This document shows positions 34,159 to 42,890 of a stretch of DNA of 64,000 bases, in pieces. Source of the DNA: Thermohalobaculum sp039815685 (lineage in GTDB: Bacteria; Pseudomonadota; Alphaproteobacteria; Rhodobacterales; Rhodobacteraceae). Made by a program: the position numbers and the translations under genes. The notes below the pieces were generated by a model. The model worked only from the letters and a program-made list of their open reading frames with translations, did not search any database and had not been told where the DNA came from. Position 1 is the stretch's first letter. Every line of letters starts with the position of its first letter. The DNA is taken from NCBI GenBank assembly GCA_039815685.1, contig JBCBYV010000004.1, forward strand, positions 62,001-126,000, read 5' to 3'.

Positions 34159-35955
34159 CTAATCCATCTTGAGTGTTTTAATAAACGCCTCCTGCGGTAT
34201 CTCTACCCGCCCGAACTGGCGCATCTTCTTCTTGCCGGCCTTTTGCTTCTCCAGCAGCTTGCGCTTCCGCGTTACGTCGCCGCCGTAGCATTTGGCGGTC
34301 ACGTCCTTGCGGAGCGCGCTGATGGTCTCTCGGGCGATGACCCTACCACCGATTGCGGCCTGAATGGGGACTTTGAACATGTGCTGCGGAATAAGTTCCT
34401 TCAGCTTCTCGCACATGGTGCGGCCGCGGCTTTCGGCCTTGTCGCGGTGGACGATGGTGCTGAGCGCGTCGACCGGCTCCTCGTTCACAAGTATCTGCAT
34501 CTTCACGAGATTTCCGGCCTCGTAGCCGTCCATCTGGTAGTCGAAGCTGGCATAGCCCTTGGTCACGCTCTTGAGGCGGTCATAAAAGTCGAAGACCACC
34601 TCGTTGAGCGGTAGCTTGTAGACCACCATGGCGCGGCTGCCGGCATAGGTGAGGTCGAGCTGGATGCCGCGGCGCTCCTGACAAAGCTTCAGGACATCGC
34701 CCAGGAACTCGTCCGGCACCATGATGGTGGCCTTGATCCAGGGCTCTTCTATGCGGTCGATCTTTACCACATCTGGCATATCGGCCGGGTTGTGCAACTC
34801 GATATGGGAGCCATCGGTCATGTGCATCTCGTATACGACCGAGGGCGCGGTCGTGATGAGGTCAATCTCGTATTCCCGCTCCAGCCGGTCGCGGATCACC
34901 TCGAGATGCAAGAGGCCCAGGAAGCCGCAGCGAAAGCCGAAGCCGAGGGCGGCGGAGGTCTCCATCTCCGAGCTGAAGGAGGCGTCGTTGAGCGCCAGCT
35001 TCTCGATGGCGTCGCGCAGGTTCTCGAAGTCGTTGCTGTCGACCGGAAAAAGCCCGCAGAAGACGACCGGCACGGCGGGTTGGAACCCGGGCAGCGCGTC
35101 GGCGCACTGCTTCTTCTCATGCGTGATGGTGTCGCCGACGCGGGTGTCGCGCACCTGCTTGATCGAGGCGGTCAGGAAGCCGATCTCGCCCGGGCGCAGC
35201 TCCTCGGTCATGGCCATGCCGGGGGTGAAGATGCCAACGCGGTCAACGCCGTAGCGCGCACCGGTCGCCATCATGCGGATGTTGTCGCCCTTCTTCAGCA
35301 CCCCGTCCATGATGCGCACGAGGACGACGACACCCAGATACGCGTCGTAGTAGCTGTCGACGAGCATCGCCTTCAGCGGTGCGTCCGGGTCGCCCTCGGG
35401 TGCGGGCAGGCGGGTGACGATGGCCTCGAGCACGTCCTCGATGCCGAGGCCGGTCTTGGCGGAGATCTGCACGGCGTCCGAGGCGTCGATGCCGATCACG
35501 TCCTCGATCTGCTCCTGCACACGCTCGGGCTCAGCCGCGGGCAGGTCGATCTTGTTGAGGACGGGGACGATTTCGTGATCCGCGTCAATGGCTTGGTAGA
35601 CATTGGCCAGCGTCTGCGCCTCCACGCCCTGGGAGGCGTCGACGACCAGGAGCGAGCCCTCGACCGCGCGCATGGAGCGGGAGACCTCGTAGGCGAAGTC
35701 CACATGGCCAGGCGTGTCGATGAGGTTCAGCAGGTACTCGTTGCCGTCCCCGGCCTTGTAGACGAGGCGGACGGTCTGGGCCTTGATGGTGATGCCGCGC
35801 TCGCGCTCGATATCCATGGTGTCGAGGAGCTGCGCTTTCATCTCGCGCTCCGTGACGGTGCCCGTGGACTGTATGAGCCGGTCGGCCAGCGTGCTCTTCC
35901 CATGGTCGATATGCGCGACGATGGAGAAGTTGCGGATGTGGTTCTGCTTGGTCAT
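34159..35955 (-). CDS. lepA: Elongation factor 4 (LepA)
   Basis: A 598-residue translational GTPase: IRNFSIVAHIDHGKSTLADR holds the P-loop, DTPGHVDF is G3, LNKIDLPAA is G4, and the C-terminal LepA domain ends KRKLLEKQKAGKKKMRQFG. It back-translocates or remodels ribosomes under stress. ATG 35955 gives the usual start MTKQNHIRN; the frame is open upstream. Its stop is followed after two bases by an AT-rich foreign gene. Confidence 0.97.
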   Translation of the reverse strand: MTKQNHIRNFSIVAHIDHGKSTLADRLIQSTGTVTEREMKAQLLDTMDIERERGITIKAQTVRLVYKAGDGNEYLLNLIDTPGHVDFAYEVSRSMRAVEGSLLVVDASQGVEAQTLANVYQAIDADHEIVPVLNKIDLPAAEPERVQEQIEDVIGIDASDAVQISAKTGLGIEDVLEAIVTRLPAPEGDPDAPLKAMLVDSYYDAYLGVVVLVRIMDGVLKKGDNIRMMATGARYGVDRVGIFTPGMAMTEELRPGEIGFLTASIKQVRDTRVGDTITHEKKQCADALPGFQPAVPVVFCGLFPVDSNDFENLRDAIEKLALNDASFSSEMETSAALGFGFRCGFLGLLHLEVIRDRLEREYEIDLITTAPSVVYEMHMTDGSHIELHNPADMPDVVKIDRIEEPWIKATIMVPDEFLGDVLKLCQERRGIQLDLTYAGSRAMVVYKLPLNEVVFDFYDRLKSVTKGYASFDYQMDGYEAGNLVKMQILVNEEPVDALSTIVHRDKAESRGRTMCEKLKELIPQHMFKVPIQAAIGGRVIARETISALRKDVTAKCYGGDVTRKRKLLEKQKAGKKKMRQFGRVEIPQEAFIKTLKMD

Positions 35956-36097
35956 GGGGCGTGTTGTGGTGCCCGGCCCGCCAAGCGTCAATGGAGGGCG
36001 AGCGGCCTGCGGCGCTTCGCGGCGCCTCTGCATGGACGATGGGGGCTTTGCGGGCGGGGGCTGGTGCCGGTGCGTCTGCGGGCGTTAGGAGGGGGGC

Positions 36098-36688
36098 ATG
36101 CTGGAGTTCGCCCTCGCCGTCTTCTTCCTCATCGTGACGCCGGGGCCCGGGGTGCTGAGCATCGCGGGCGTCGGCTCGGGCTTCGGCTGGCGGCCGGGGC
36201 TGGCCTACGGCGCGGGGCTCTTCGTCGGCAACAACGTGGTGGGGCTCCTGGTGGTGTCGGGTCTTGCCGCGGCGGCGCTTGCCGTGCCGGGCCTGCGCAC
36301 GGTGCTCCTGGTCGCCTCCGTCGCCTATCTCTGCTACCTCGCCGCACGTATCGCGCTTGCGGGCAGCAAGGTGGCGTTCATGGAGGCGGAGCGGGCGCCC
36401 GGCTTCGTCAACGGCTTCCTGCTGCAGCCGATCAACCCCAAGGCCTACGCGGTGAACACTGCGCTCTTCTCGGGTTTTGCCTTCATGAGCGAAGCGCCGA
36501 CGGCCGAGATCGTGCTCAAATTCCTGATCTTCAATGCGATCTGGGTGCCGATCCATCTCGGCTGGCTGTGGGCAGGCGTGGCGCTCCGGCGCATGGAACT
36601 TCCCGATAACGTCAATCGCGCGATTAATTTCGGCATGGCACTCTCCATGCTCGTGGTCGTGAGCCTTGCGCTCCTGTCGGAGATCTGA
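36098..36688 (+). CDS. LysE-family exporter
   Basis: A 196-residue membrane protein with six helices and the N-terminal LysE/RhtB signature FLIVTPGPGVLSIAG, plus GFLLQPINPKAYAVNTALF in the middle. The family exports amino acids or related compounds. The substrate cannot be read. It is divergent from lepA with a 142-base gap. Confidence 0.9.
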   Translation: MLEFALAVFFLIVTPGPGVLSIAGVGSGFGWRPGLAYGAGLFVGNNVVGLLVVSGLAAAALAVPGLRTVLLVASVAYLCYLAARIALAGSKVAFMEAERAPGFVNGFLLQPINPKAYAVNTALFSGFAFMSEAPTAEIVLKFLIFNAIWVPIHLGWLWAGVALRRMELPDNVNRAINFGMALSMLVVVSLALLSEI

Positions 36689-36740
36689 CGGAGCCGCCGG
36701 GATCGGCTAAGCTAAGCATGCGCCGAATGAGGAGGACCCG

Positions 36741-37379
36741 ATGCGCATCACGCACTCTACCACGCTCGCCACCCTGTTGCTTGCCGTGGGGATGCTTGCC
36801 AGCGCCGGACCGGGCGAGGCCGCCGACGAGACCGCGCCGGCCTTCGACTGCGGGCGCGCCTTCGGAGATGTCGAGGAGATGATCTGTGGCGACCCGGCCC
36901 TTGCCGCGCTCGACCGGCGGATCACCAGACGTTTCGCCAACGCCGTCAGAAGCCTGCGGCAGGGCGAGGATGCGAAAGCCGCCGTCAAGGCACTAAGGGC
37001 GGAGCAGCGCGGCTGGATCAGCGGACGGAACGAGTGCTGGAAGGCCGAGGACATGCGCTCCTGCACCGAGGACGCCTACCTGACGCGCGAAGGGGAATTG
37101 ACCGCGACCTACCTGCTCGAAAGCCCAGTCGCGACTGCGAGTTACGCCTGCAACGACAACCCCGCCGACGCCTTCGATGCTGCGTTCTTCGAGACGGCCC
37201 TACCGAGCGTCCGGGTCGAGCGTGGGGATAGCATCGCGACAGGCTCCCTTGCGCCCAGCGCCTCTGGCAGCCGCTACGCGTTGCCATTCGGACGTGAGCT
37301 CTGGATCAAGGGGGAAGAGGCGACGCTGGTCTGGCCGGAAGGTGAACAGAACACCTGCCGGCGCATCGCTGGCGGTTGA
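36741..37379 (+). CDS. LprI-like / MliC-like periplasmic lysozyme-inhibitor protein
   Basis: A 212-residue exported protein. A signal peptide of about 27 residues (TLATLLLAVGMLASAG..A) leads into an LprI/DUF1311-like domain (FDCGRAFGDVEEMICGDP, ..AEQRGWISGRNECW) and then an MliC-like C-terminal domain (SYACND, SASGSRY, LWIKGEEATLVW, TCR). Both domain types are linked to lysozyme inhibition, so the protein probably guards peptidoglycan. Four or more conserved Cys suggest disulfides. It is 52 bases after the LysE gene, perhaps with its own promoter. Confidence 0.82.
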   Translation: MRITHSTTLATLLLAVGMLASAGPGEAADETAPAFDCGRAFGDVEEMICGDPALAALDRRITRRFANAVRSLRQGEDAKAAVKALRAEQRGWISGRNECWKAEDMRSCTEDAYLTREGELTATYLLESPVATASYACNDNPADAFDAAFFETALPSVRVERGDSIATGSLAPSASGSRYALPFGRELWIKGEEATLVWPEGEQNTCRRIAGG

Positions 37380-37396
37380 CGCCACAGCGCCGCTCC

Positions 37397-37831
37397 TCAA
37401 CCGCCACCAACCACGCTCTCGGCAATCACCTCGAGCATATCGAGCACCGTCTCGAAGTCCTGCGCTCCGCCCACATAGGGATCAGGAACCTCTCGCCCCT
37501 CCTGATCCGCGATCCGGAGCACGGCCGTCGCTCCGACCGGGCGCAGCCGCTCAAGCGCTGCGAGGTTCGAGCGATCCATGGCGAGGATGAGGTCGAAAGC
37601 CATGAAGTCCTCGGGCCTCACCCGCCGGGCGCGCTGCCGCGAAATATCGATCCCTCGCGCCGAGGTGGCCGCGATGGCGCGCGGATCGGGCGGGTCGCCT
37701 GCGTGCCAATCACCCATCCCGGCACTGTCGACCTCGAGCGCGACGCCGGCCTCCCGCGCCCGGGCAGCGATCATACCCTCAGCCATGGGCGAACGGCAGA
37801 TATTGCCGAGGCAGACACATAGAACGCGCAA
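37397..37831 (-). CDS. Low-molecular-weight protein-tyrosine phosphatase
   Basis: A 144-residue phosphatase. The P-loop is CLGNICRSPMAEG near the N-terminus; the general-acid Asp is in VPDPYVGG. TTG 37831 is chosen because AAGGAGG stands 7 bases before it and the product then starts as the family does; a TTG at 37882 would add 17 residues with no ribosome site. It could act on tyrosine-phosphorylated proteins in envelope or capsule control. Confidence 0.92.
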   Translation of the reverse strand: MRVLCVCLGNICRSPMAEGMIAARAREAGVALEVDSAGMGDWHAGDPPDPRAIAATSARGIDISRQRARRVRPEDFMAFDLILAMDRSNLAALERLRPVGATAVLRIADQEGREVPDPYVGGAQDFETVLDMLEVIAESVVGGG

Positions 37832-37951
37832 GATCTCTCCTCCTTCGCTGTGCCTCCCCCAATAGGCCTCGCCAAGGGCCAATGAAAGGTGGCAGGTCTG
37901 CAGAGCGCCAGGATGCCGCCTCGGCGCCCGGCAGTGTGGGCGGAGAGCTGG

Positions 37952-38698
37952 ATGACGCAGGAACCGACACCCGTGCCGGGGCCCGAGGATGAGGGGCCCC
38001 GCATCGTGATCCTCACCGGCGCCGGGATCTCGGCCGAGTCGGGTCTCGGCACCTTCCGCGATGCCCAGGGGCTCTGGTCCGCCTACAACCTAGAAGACGT
38101 GGCAACGCCCGAAGGCTATGCCGCCAATCCGGCGCTGGTTCTTGATTTCTACAATGCGCGCCGCGCCAACTGCCGGTCCGCCGCACCCAACGCGGCCCAC
38201 GACGCCCTCGCGCGGCTGATGCAGGCCCGACCGGGCCGGGTCACGCTCATCACCCAGAACATCGATGATCTGCACGAGCGCGCCGGGGCGGCACCGGTCC
38301 ACCATGTGCATGGCGAGATCATGCGCGCGCTCTGCGCCACCTGCGGCGCGCGCTGGGCGATCGTGGACGATATCGGGCTCGAGGAAAGCTGCCCGAGCTG
38401 CGCCACGAAGGGCCGGGTCCGACCGGATGTCGTCTGGTTCGGCGAGATACCCTACGGTCTCGAAGCGATCGAGGATGTCCTTTCGAGCGCCGACCTCTTC
38501 GTCGCCATCGGAACCTCGGGCGCCGTCTACCCCGCCGCCGGCTTCGTGGCGGAGGCAGCCCGGCACGGTGCCGAGACGCTGGAACTCAATCTGGAGCGAT
38601 CCGAGATCTCGTCGCTCTTCGACCGCCGCCGTCACGGCCCTGCGACCGAGATCGTGCCGGCATGGGTGGCCGAGATGCTCGGCGAAACCTTCCCCTGA
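37952..38698 (+). CDS. cobB: NAD-dependent protein deacylase (sirtuin)
   Basis: A 248-residue Sir2 enzyme: LTGAGISAESGLGTFR binds NAD, TQNIDDLHERAG and HVHGE include the catalytic His, and a zinc site is formed by CATC and CPSC pairs. Tyr and Arg at ..FYNARR match the desuccinylase/deacetylase class III pattern. It removes acyl groups from lysines, often acetyl-CoA synthetase. ATG 37952 follows CGGAGAG. Divergent from the phosphatase. Confidence 0.94.
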   Translation: MTQEPTPVPGPEDEGPRIVILTGAGISAESGLGTFRDAQGLWSAYNLEDVATPEGYAANPALVLDFYNARRANCRSAAPNAAHDALARLMQARPGRVTLITQNIDDLHERAGAAPVHHVHGEIMRALCATCGARWAIVDDIGLEESCPSCATKGRVRPDVVWFGEIPYGLEAIEDVLSSADLFVAIGTSGAVYPAAGFVAEAARHGAETLELNLERSEISSLFDRRRHGPATEIVPAWVAEMLGETFP

Positions 38699-38769
38699 CC
38701 ATCGCCACCCGGTGCGTCTCAAGCCAGCCTCAAGCGGCCCAGATGGCGCGCAACGCGCGCTGGTCGGGC

Positions 38770-38815
38770 GAAAAGAGTATCGCGGGCCAATTGGCCCGCG
38801 ATGCCGCTTGCTTCG
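38770..38815 (-). terminator. Terminator-like element, copy 2
   Basis: ATCGCGGGCCAA (38779-38790) and TTGGCCCGCGAT (38791-38802) make a 24-base perfect palindrome, followed on the - strand by ACTCTTTTC (38778 to 38770). It lies just past the rpmB stop. The flank CCGCTTGCTTCG at 38804 is shared with the other two copies. Confidence 0.7.
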
Positions 38816-38831
38816 TCTCGGAGGTAGCCGC

Positions 38832-39113
38832 TCAGGCCGTGGCGGCCACGAGCTTCTTCTTGACCTCGAGCGCCCGGGTCGAAAGCTCGCCGTCGCGCGC
38901 CTTCAGCAGAAACCCGTCAAGCCCGCCGCGATGCTCGACCGTGCGCAGCGCCGAGGCCGCGACCCGGAAGCGGAAGCTCTGCCCGAGCGCCTCGGACTGC
39001 AGCGTCACGATGTTCAGGTTCGGCAGATAGCGCCGCCGGGTCTTGATGTTCGAGTGGCTCACCTTGTTGCCGGTGAGCACGCCCTTGCCGGTCAGCTCGC
39101 AACGACGCGCCAT
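38832..39113 (-). CDS. rpmB: Ribosomal protein L28
   Basis: A 93-residue bL28: MARRCELTGKGVLTGNKVSH, then NIKTRRRYLPNLN, is diagnostic. The single Cys pattern shows a non-zinc form common in alphaproteobacteria. ATG 39113 follows GGAAGGACGAGACC. Monocistronic, with a terminator-like palindrome after it. Confidence 0.98.
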   Translation of the reverse strand: MARRCELTGKGVLTGNKVSHSNIKTRRRYLPNLNIVTLQSEALGQSFRFRVAASALRTVEHRGGLDGFLLKARDGELSTRALEVKKKLVAATA

Positions 39114-39213
39114 GGTCTCGTCCTTCCTCATGCGCCTCGATCCGGGCGATCCCGGCCGCGCGATCCACTCTCTGAATTCGGAGCGCGTCGCATACGCAAT
39201 CAGCCCCGAAGCG

Positions 39214-40254
39214 TCAAGCGCCGGGCCCATGCCCGGAACCGTGCTCGCGACCAGCGCTGGCGACGGACAAAGAGAGCGCCGCTGCAACCTCTTCCGCGGC
39301 CGCGTCCGGTGGCGCACCGCCTTCAGCCACCGCCCTCTCCGCCGCTGCCAGTCGGGCGGCGAGGGCCGGCTCCGCGGCCAGCCGATCCAGAAGCGCCCGC
39401 TCGAGGGATTGCCGGAACCAGCCGAGCGCCTGATCGGCCCGCCGCTTGGCGCGCCACCCCTCCGCTCCCCGCCAGTCGTCGAGCGCGACGAGGGCATCCC
39501 AGACAGCGTCGATGCCATCGCCGGTCGCCGCCGAGGCGGTGAGCGCCTTCGGATACCCCTCCGCATCGCCCGGCCGGCGCCTGAGGAGATGCAGCGCCCC
39601 CTGATAGTCCGCGCGCGTCGCCTCCGCCACGCGCTTCAGCGCCCCGTCCGCCTTGTTGACGACGATGAGGTCGGCAAGCTCCATAATGCCGCGCTTCACA
39701 CCCTGCAGCTCGTCCCCGCCGCCGGGGCCGAGGAGGAGGCAGAAGACATCCGTCATGCCGGCGACGGCGGTCTCGGACTGCCCGACCCCCACCGTCTCGA
39801 CCAGGACGACATCGTAGCCCGCAGCCTCCACCAGCAGGATTGCCTCGCGCGTCCGCCGCGCCACGCCGCCGAGTTCCCGCCCGGCGGCTGAGGGGCGGAT
39901 GTATGCCTCCGGCATGCGCGCCAGAGTCTCCATTCGGGTCTTGTCACCCAGGATCGAACCGCCCGTCCGCACCGAGGACGGGTCGACCGCCAGCACGGCC
40001 ACCCGGTGGCCAGCCGCCACGAGCCGCCCGCCCAGCGCCTCGATGAAGGTCGACTTGCCGACTCCTGGCGTGCCGGAGAGGCCGATGCGCCGTGCCGGCC
40101 GCACGGGCTCCGCCGCCAGCGCTGCAAGCAGGGCCCGGGCATGCGGGCGGTGCGCCGGCGCCTGGCTCTCGACGACCGTGATGCCGCGCGCGAGCGCCCG
40201 CCGCTCACCTGCGCGAATGCCCGTCACAAGCGCGTCAATCTCCCCCGCTTCCAT
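39214..40254 (-). CDS. meaB: Methylmalonyl-CoA mutase-associated GTPase MeaB
   Basis: A 346-residue G3E GTPase: the P-loop is GLSGTPGVGKST, followed by LAVDPSSVRTGGSILGDKTRM, ETVGVGQSE and VVNKADG. MeaB protects and reloads methylmalonyl-CoA mutase with adenosylcobalamin. No mutase gene is adjacent. An ArgK-like annotation is the older name for the same family. Confidence 0.94.
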   Translation of the reverse strand: MEAGEIDALVTGIRAGERRALARGITVVESQAPAHRPHARALLAALAAEPVRPARRIGLSGTPGVGKSTFIEALGGRLVAAGHRVAVLAVDPSSVRTGGSILGDKTRMETLARMPEAYIRPSAAGRELGGVARRTREAILLVEAAGYDVVLVETVGVGQSETAVAGMTDVFCLLLGPGGGDELQGVKRGIMELADLIVVNKADGALKRVAEATRADYQGALHLLRRRPGDAEGYPKALTASAATGDGIDAVWDALVALDDWRGAEGWRAKRRADQALGWFRQSLERALLDRLAAEPALAARLAAAERAVAEGGAPPDAAAEEVAAALSLSVASAGREHGSGHGPGA

Positions 40255-40459
40255 TCTGCGGCGCGCCCTCTATCTTTCGGCTGGTGTGGCGAGACAGTGC
40301 CTATAGGCATATTCCTGAACCACGCGTCTAGACCCGAGCGTCGACACTGGCAAACGCTCACATGTGCAAACGCTCTCCGTGGGATCGACGGAGACGCCGG
40401 GTACCGCGTGTAATCTGACGGATGTCGCAGGCGCTGCCTGCCAGGCGAGGAGCAGGCAC

Positions 40460-41260
40460 ATGACACGACACGGGACCGTTGCGGCTGGCGGCGCTCTGCT
40501 GGGCCTCATGCTGACGCTCGGTGCGACAGCCGATAGCCGCTCTTCCGAGATCGCCGTGTCCCGCGCGCCAGCCGCCCTGAATGGCGAGTTCGAGCTCTTC
40601 ATCGGCGGCCTGAAAGCTGCCGATCTCTCTGTGACCAGCAGCTTCGCCGGCGACGATTACCGCGCCCGTGCAACAGTCACGACGTCGGGCATGGTATCGA
40701 CGCTCTACGACGCCTCCATCGACGTCCAGGTGGAGGGTGATCTCCTCTCCACCACCTCCGGCAAGGCGGCGGACGGGCTGCTACCATTGGCACCGCGCCT
40801 CTTCCGGTCCGACAGCGTGAACCCGCGCCAGCCCCGGCAGGTGGAGATGCGCTACCAGGACGGCGCGCCTGTGGTCCGGGCCGAGCCCGACTACGACGAC
40901 AAACCCTGGGCCATCGACCCCGCGGATCAGGTAGGACGTCTCGACCCCGTCAGCGCGATCATCGCCGGCTTGGGTCCGAGCGAAGGCAGGGCGCTCTGCA
41001 ATCGCCGCGTGGAGATCTTCGATGCGCGGCGTCACTTCGCCATCGAACTCGGCGAGCCCACACAGCCCGACGCCGCCGGAGAGGTTCGGTGCGAGGGCGA
41101 GTACATCCGGCTTTCGGGCTTCAAACCCAAGCACCTCGCAAAGCCCAATATCGAAGTCGATGTGTTCTTCCGGCCGCGCGCAGACGGCCTCTGGGAACTC
41201 GAACGCATCATGGGCGACACTCCGGTCGGCACAGCCGTGATCAGACGACGCCGCTCATAA
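40460..41260 (+). CDS. DUF3108 periplasmic protein
   Basis: A 266-residue exported protein. The N-terminal signal peptide is about 24 residues (GTVAAGGALLGLMLTLGATA); the mature part matches DUF3108: NGEFELFIGGLKAADLSV, SGMVSTLYDASIDVQVEGDL, DPVSAIIAGLG, and a C-terminal VDVFFRPRADGLWELERI. The fold is beta-rich, and function is unknown. ATG 40460 follows GGAGCAGG. Confidence 0.85.
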   Translation: MTRHGTVAAGGALLGLMLTLGATADSRSSEIAVSRAPAALNGEFELFIGGLKAADLSVTSSFAGDDYRARATVTTSGMVSTLYDASIDVQVEGDLLSTTSGKAADGLLPLAPRLFRSDSVNPRQPRQVEMRYQDGAPVVRAEPDYDDKPWAIDPADQVGRLDPVSAIIAGLGPSEGRALCNRRVEIFDARRHFAIELGEPTQPDAAGEVRCEGEYIRLSGFKPKHLAKPNIEVDVFFRPRADGLWELERIMGDTPVGTAVIRRRRS

Positions 41261-41583
41261 TCTGCCCCTTGGCGCAACGCGGCAGGATCCGTTCACCGGC
41301 ACCCGAGCGCCCCCACCCACGTCAGGTTTGAGCGATGGGCGTGAACAATCCATTATCGATCAAGATCGCCACACTCCGTGAGCCCACTAAACTCGGGTCC
41401 CTTCAGCAGCACCGGGAGCACACCCCGATGGCGCGGCCGTGGTGACGCCCGATCTCGCGTTTCACGCTGAGTCTTACCGCAGGCCATTCACACGATGGCG
41501 TGGGAACCAGCACCGATGCAGCAGCGACCACAATCAAGCATTGCGCCGACGAGGCGCGATTCCGCTTGGTTCGGGAAGCTGCC
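41261..41583. other. Intergenic region between DUF3108 gene and cysH
   Basis: A 323-base convergent gap without a recognised gene. It contains copy 3 of the terminator-like element (41540-41575). Short frames cross it but none has a ribosome site or family features. Confidence 0.5.
41540..41575 (-). terminator. Terminator-like element, copy 3
   Basis: ATTGCGCC (41540-41547) and GGCGCGAT (41553-41560) form a stem with one G-U pair, just after the cysH stop on the - strand. The flank CCGCTTGGTTCG at 41562 matches the other copies. The T run is weaker (GCTTGATTG). Confidence 0.5.
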
Positions 41584-42363
41584 TCAGGGCAGCCCGGCGG
41601 CCGTGCGCACCCAGTTCTTGCCGTCGAAATGGATGCCGCATTCGACCTTTTCCCGTCCGCGCCAACGGCCGGCGCGCGGGTCCTCGCCCTTGGCGACGGG
41701 CGTCGTGCAGGGCGCGCAGCCGATGGAGGGGTAGCCCTCGGCAACCAGCGGATGGCGCGGCAACGCATGGCGCTCCATGTAGCTCTTCAGCATCGCCCCG
41801 TCCCAGGCTGCCAGCGGGTTGACCTTGAGCCGCGTTGTGCCGTCCTCCGCCTCGAAGGGTTGAAGGCTCGACCGGCTCGACGCCTGAAAGCGTTTGCGGC
41901 CGCTGATCCAGGCCTCGAAGGGGCGCAGCGCGCGCTCAAGCGGACGGGTCTTCCGCAAATCGCAGCAAGTGTTCGGCAGCCGCTCGTGCAGCCGGCCATC
42001 CGCGTCCTCCCGCGCAACCTCGCTCACCTCGGGCCGGATCAGGCGCACATCGGCGAGGCCGAGATACCCCGACAGCTCCTGCTGGTAGGCCAGCGTCTCA
42101 GGAAAGAGCATACCCGTCTCGAGCATCAGCACCGGCGTCTCCGGCGCAAGGCGAGAGAGCATGTGCAGGAGCACCGCGCTGTCCGCGCCGAAGGACGATA
42201 CCATCGCGACGCTGCCCGGCTCGTGGATCGCCAGCGCGTCCTCCAGGATCGTCTCGGCCGAGCTTTCCGCATGGAGCGCGTTCAGCGCCTCCGCCATCGC
42301 GCGGGCGGAGGGCCGCAGGATGCGCCCGGGTGAGAGCTCCGCCGACCTGATCTCACGGCTCAT
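41584..42363 (-). CDS. cysH: Phosphoadenylyl/adenylyl-sulfate reductase CysH
   Basis: A 259-residue reductase. Paired cysteines NTCCDLRKTRPL and GCAPCTTPVAKGEDPRAGRW mark the [4Fe-4S] form that uses APS; ECGIH holds the catalytic Cys. It reduces activated sulfate to sulfite. ATG 42363 overlaps the stop of the DUF934 gene by four bases. Last gene of the sulfur-assimilation operon. The iron-sulfur motif suggests APS rather than PAPS as substrate. Confidence 0.95.
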   Translation of the reverse strand: MSREIRSAELSPGRILRPSARAMAEALNALHAESSAETILEDALAIHEPGSVAMVSSFGADSAVLLHMLSRLAPETPVLMLETGMLFPETLAYQQELSGYLGLADVRLIRPEVSEVAREDADGRLHERLPNTCCDLRKTRPLERALRPFEAWISGRKRFQASSRSSLQPFEAEDGTTRLKVNPLAAWDGAMLKSYMERHALPRHPLVAEGYPSIGCAPCTTPVAKGEDPRAGRWRGREKVECGIHFDGKNWVRTAAGLP

Positions 42364-42890
42364 AGCCGAGCTTCCGCACCGCGCGCCGACCAGCGCTGCT
42401 CGAGGATCGAAGCGCGGGTCGGACCATCGCCCCCACCGCCTCGCTGATAGGTCAGGCTGACCTTGTCGAGCTGCGCAAGCCAGCTCTCGACCGGCTGGCG
42501 GTGCGCCACGCTTGTCGGCAGCCATACCTCGTCGAATCCGCATTCGAGGAGATAGCCGAACTGGTCCGCGATCACCGGCCCACGGGCGCGCAACCGGCCC
42601 TCGTAGCCAATCAGCCGCAGGCTTTTGGCGATGGAGAAGCCGCGCCCGTCGGCGAAACTCGGAAACTCCACCGAGATCATCGAGAGTGCTGCGAGATGGG
42701 GGCGGAGGCTGCGCGGGTCCGCATCGTTGGGCAGATGGAGCCCGATCCCGCCCGGCCGCGCCGTCGCCAGCGTCAGCGCCTCCTCGAGCCGGTCGAATGG
42801 CAAGATGCAGGGGCCATCCGGCGCCGGCTCCTCACCCTCGACGAAAGCCCACGCGTCGGAGATCTCGCCGGTACGATCAAGCAGCCTCAT
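42360..42890 (-). CDS. DUF934 protein of sulfur assimilation
   Basis: A 176-residue protein of the DUF934 family, found next to cysI and cysH in many alphaproteobacteria. Segments: IGLHLPNDADPRSL, ISVEFPSFADGRGFSIAKSL and a C-terminal GFDEVWLPTSV. It probably assists sulfite or APS reduction, though the mechanism is unknown. It overlaps the cysI 3' end by 14 bases and cysH by four. Confidence 0.9.
   Translation of the reverse strand: MRLLDRTGEISDAWAFVEGEEPAPDGPCILPFDRLEEALTLATARPGGIGLHLPNDADPRSLRPHLAALSMISVEFPSFADGRGFSIAKSLRLIGYEGRLRARGPVIADQFGYLLECGFDEVWLPTSVAHRQPVESWLAQLDKVSLTYQRGGGGDGPTRASILEQRWSARGAEARL

Noticed and set aside
34792..36609. 605-residue frame antisense to lepA
   Set aside because: Mirror of the lepA reading frame in GC-rich DNA.
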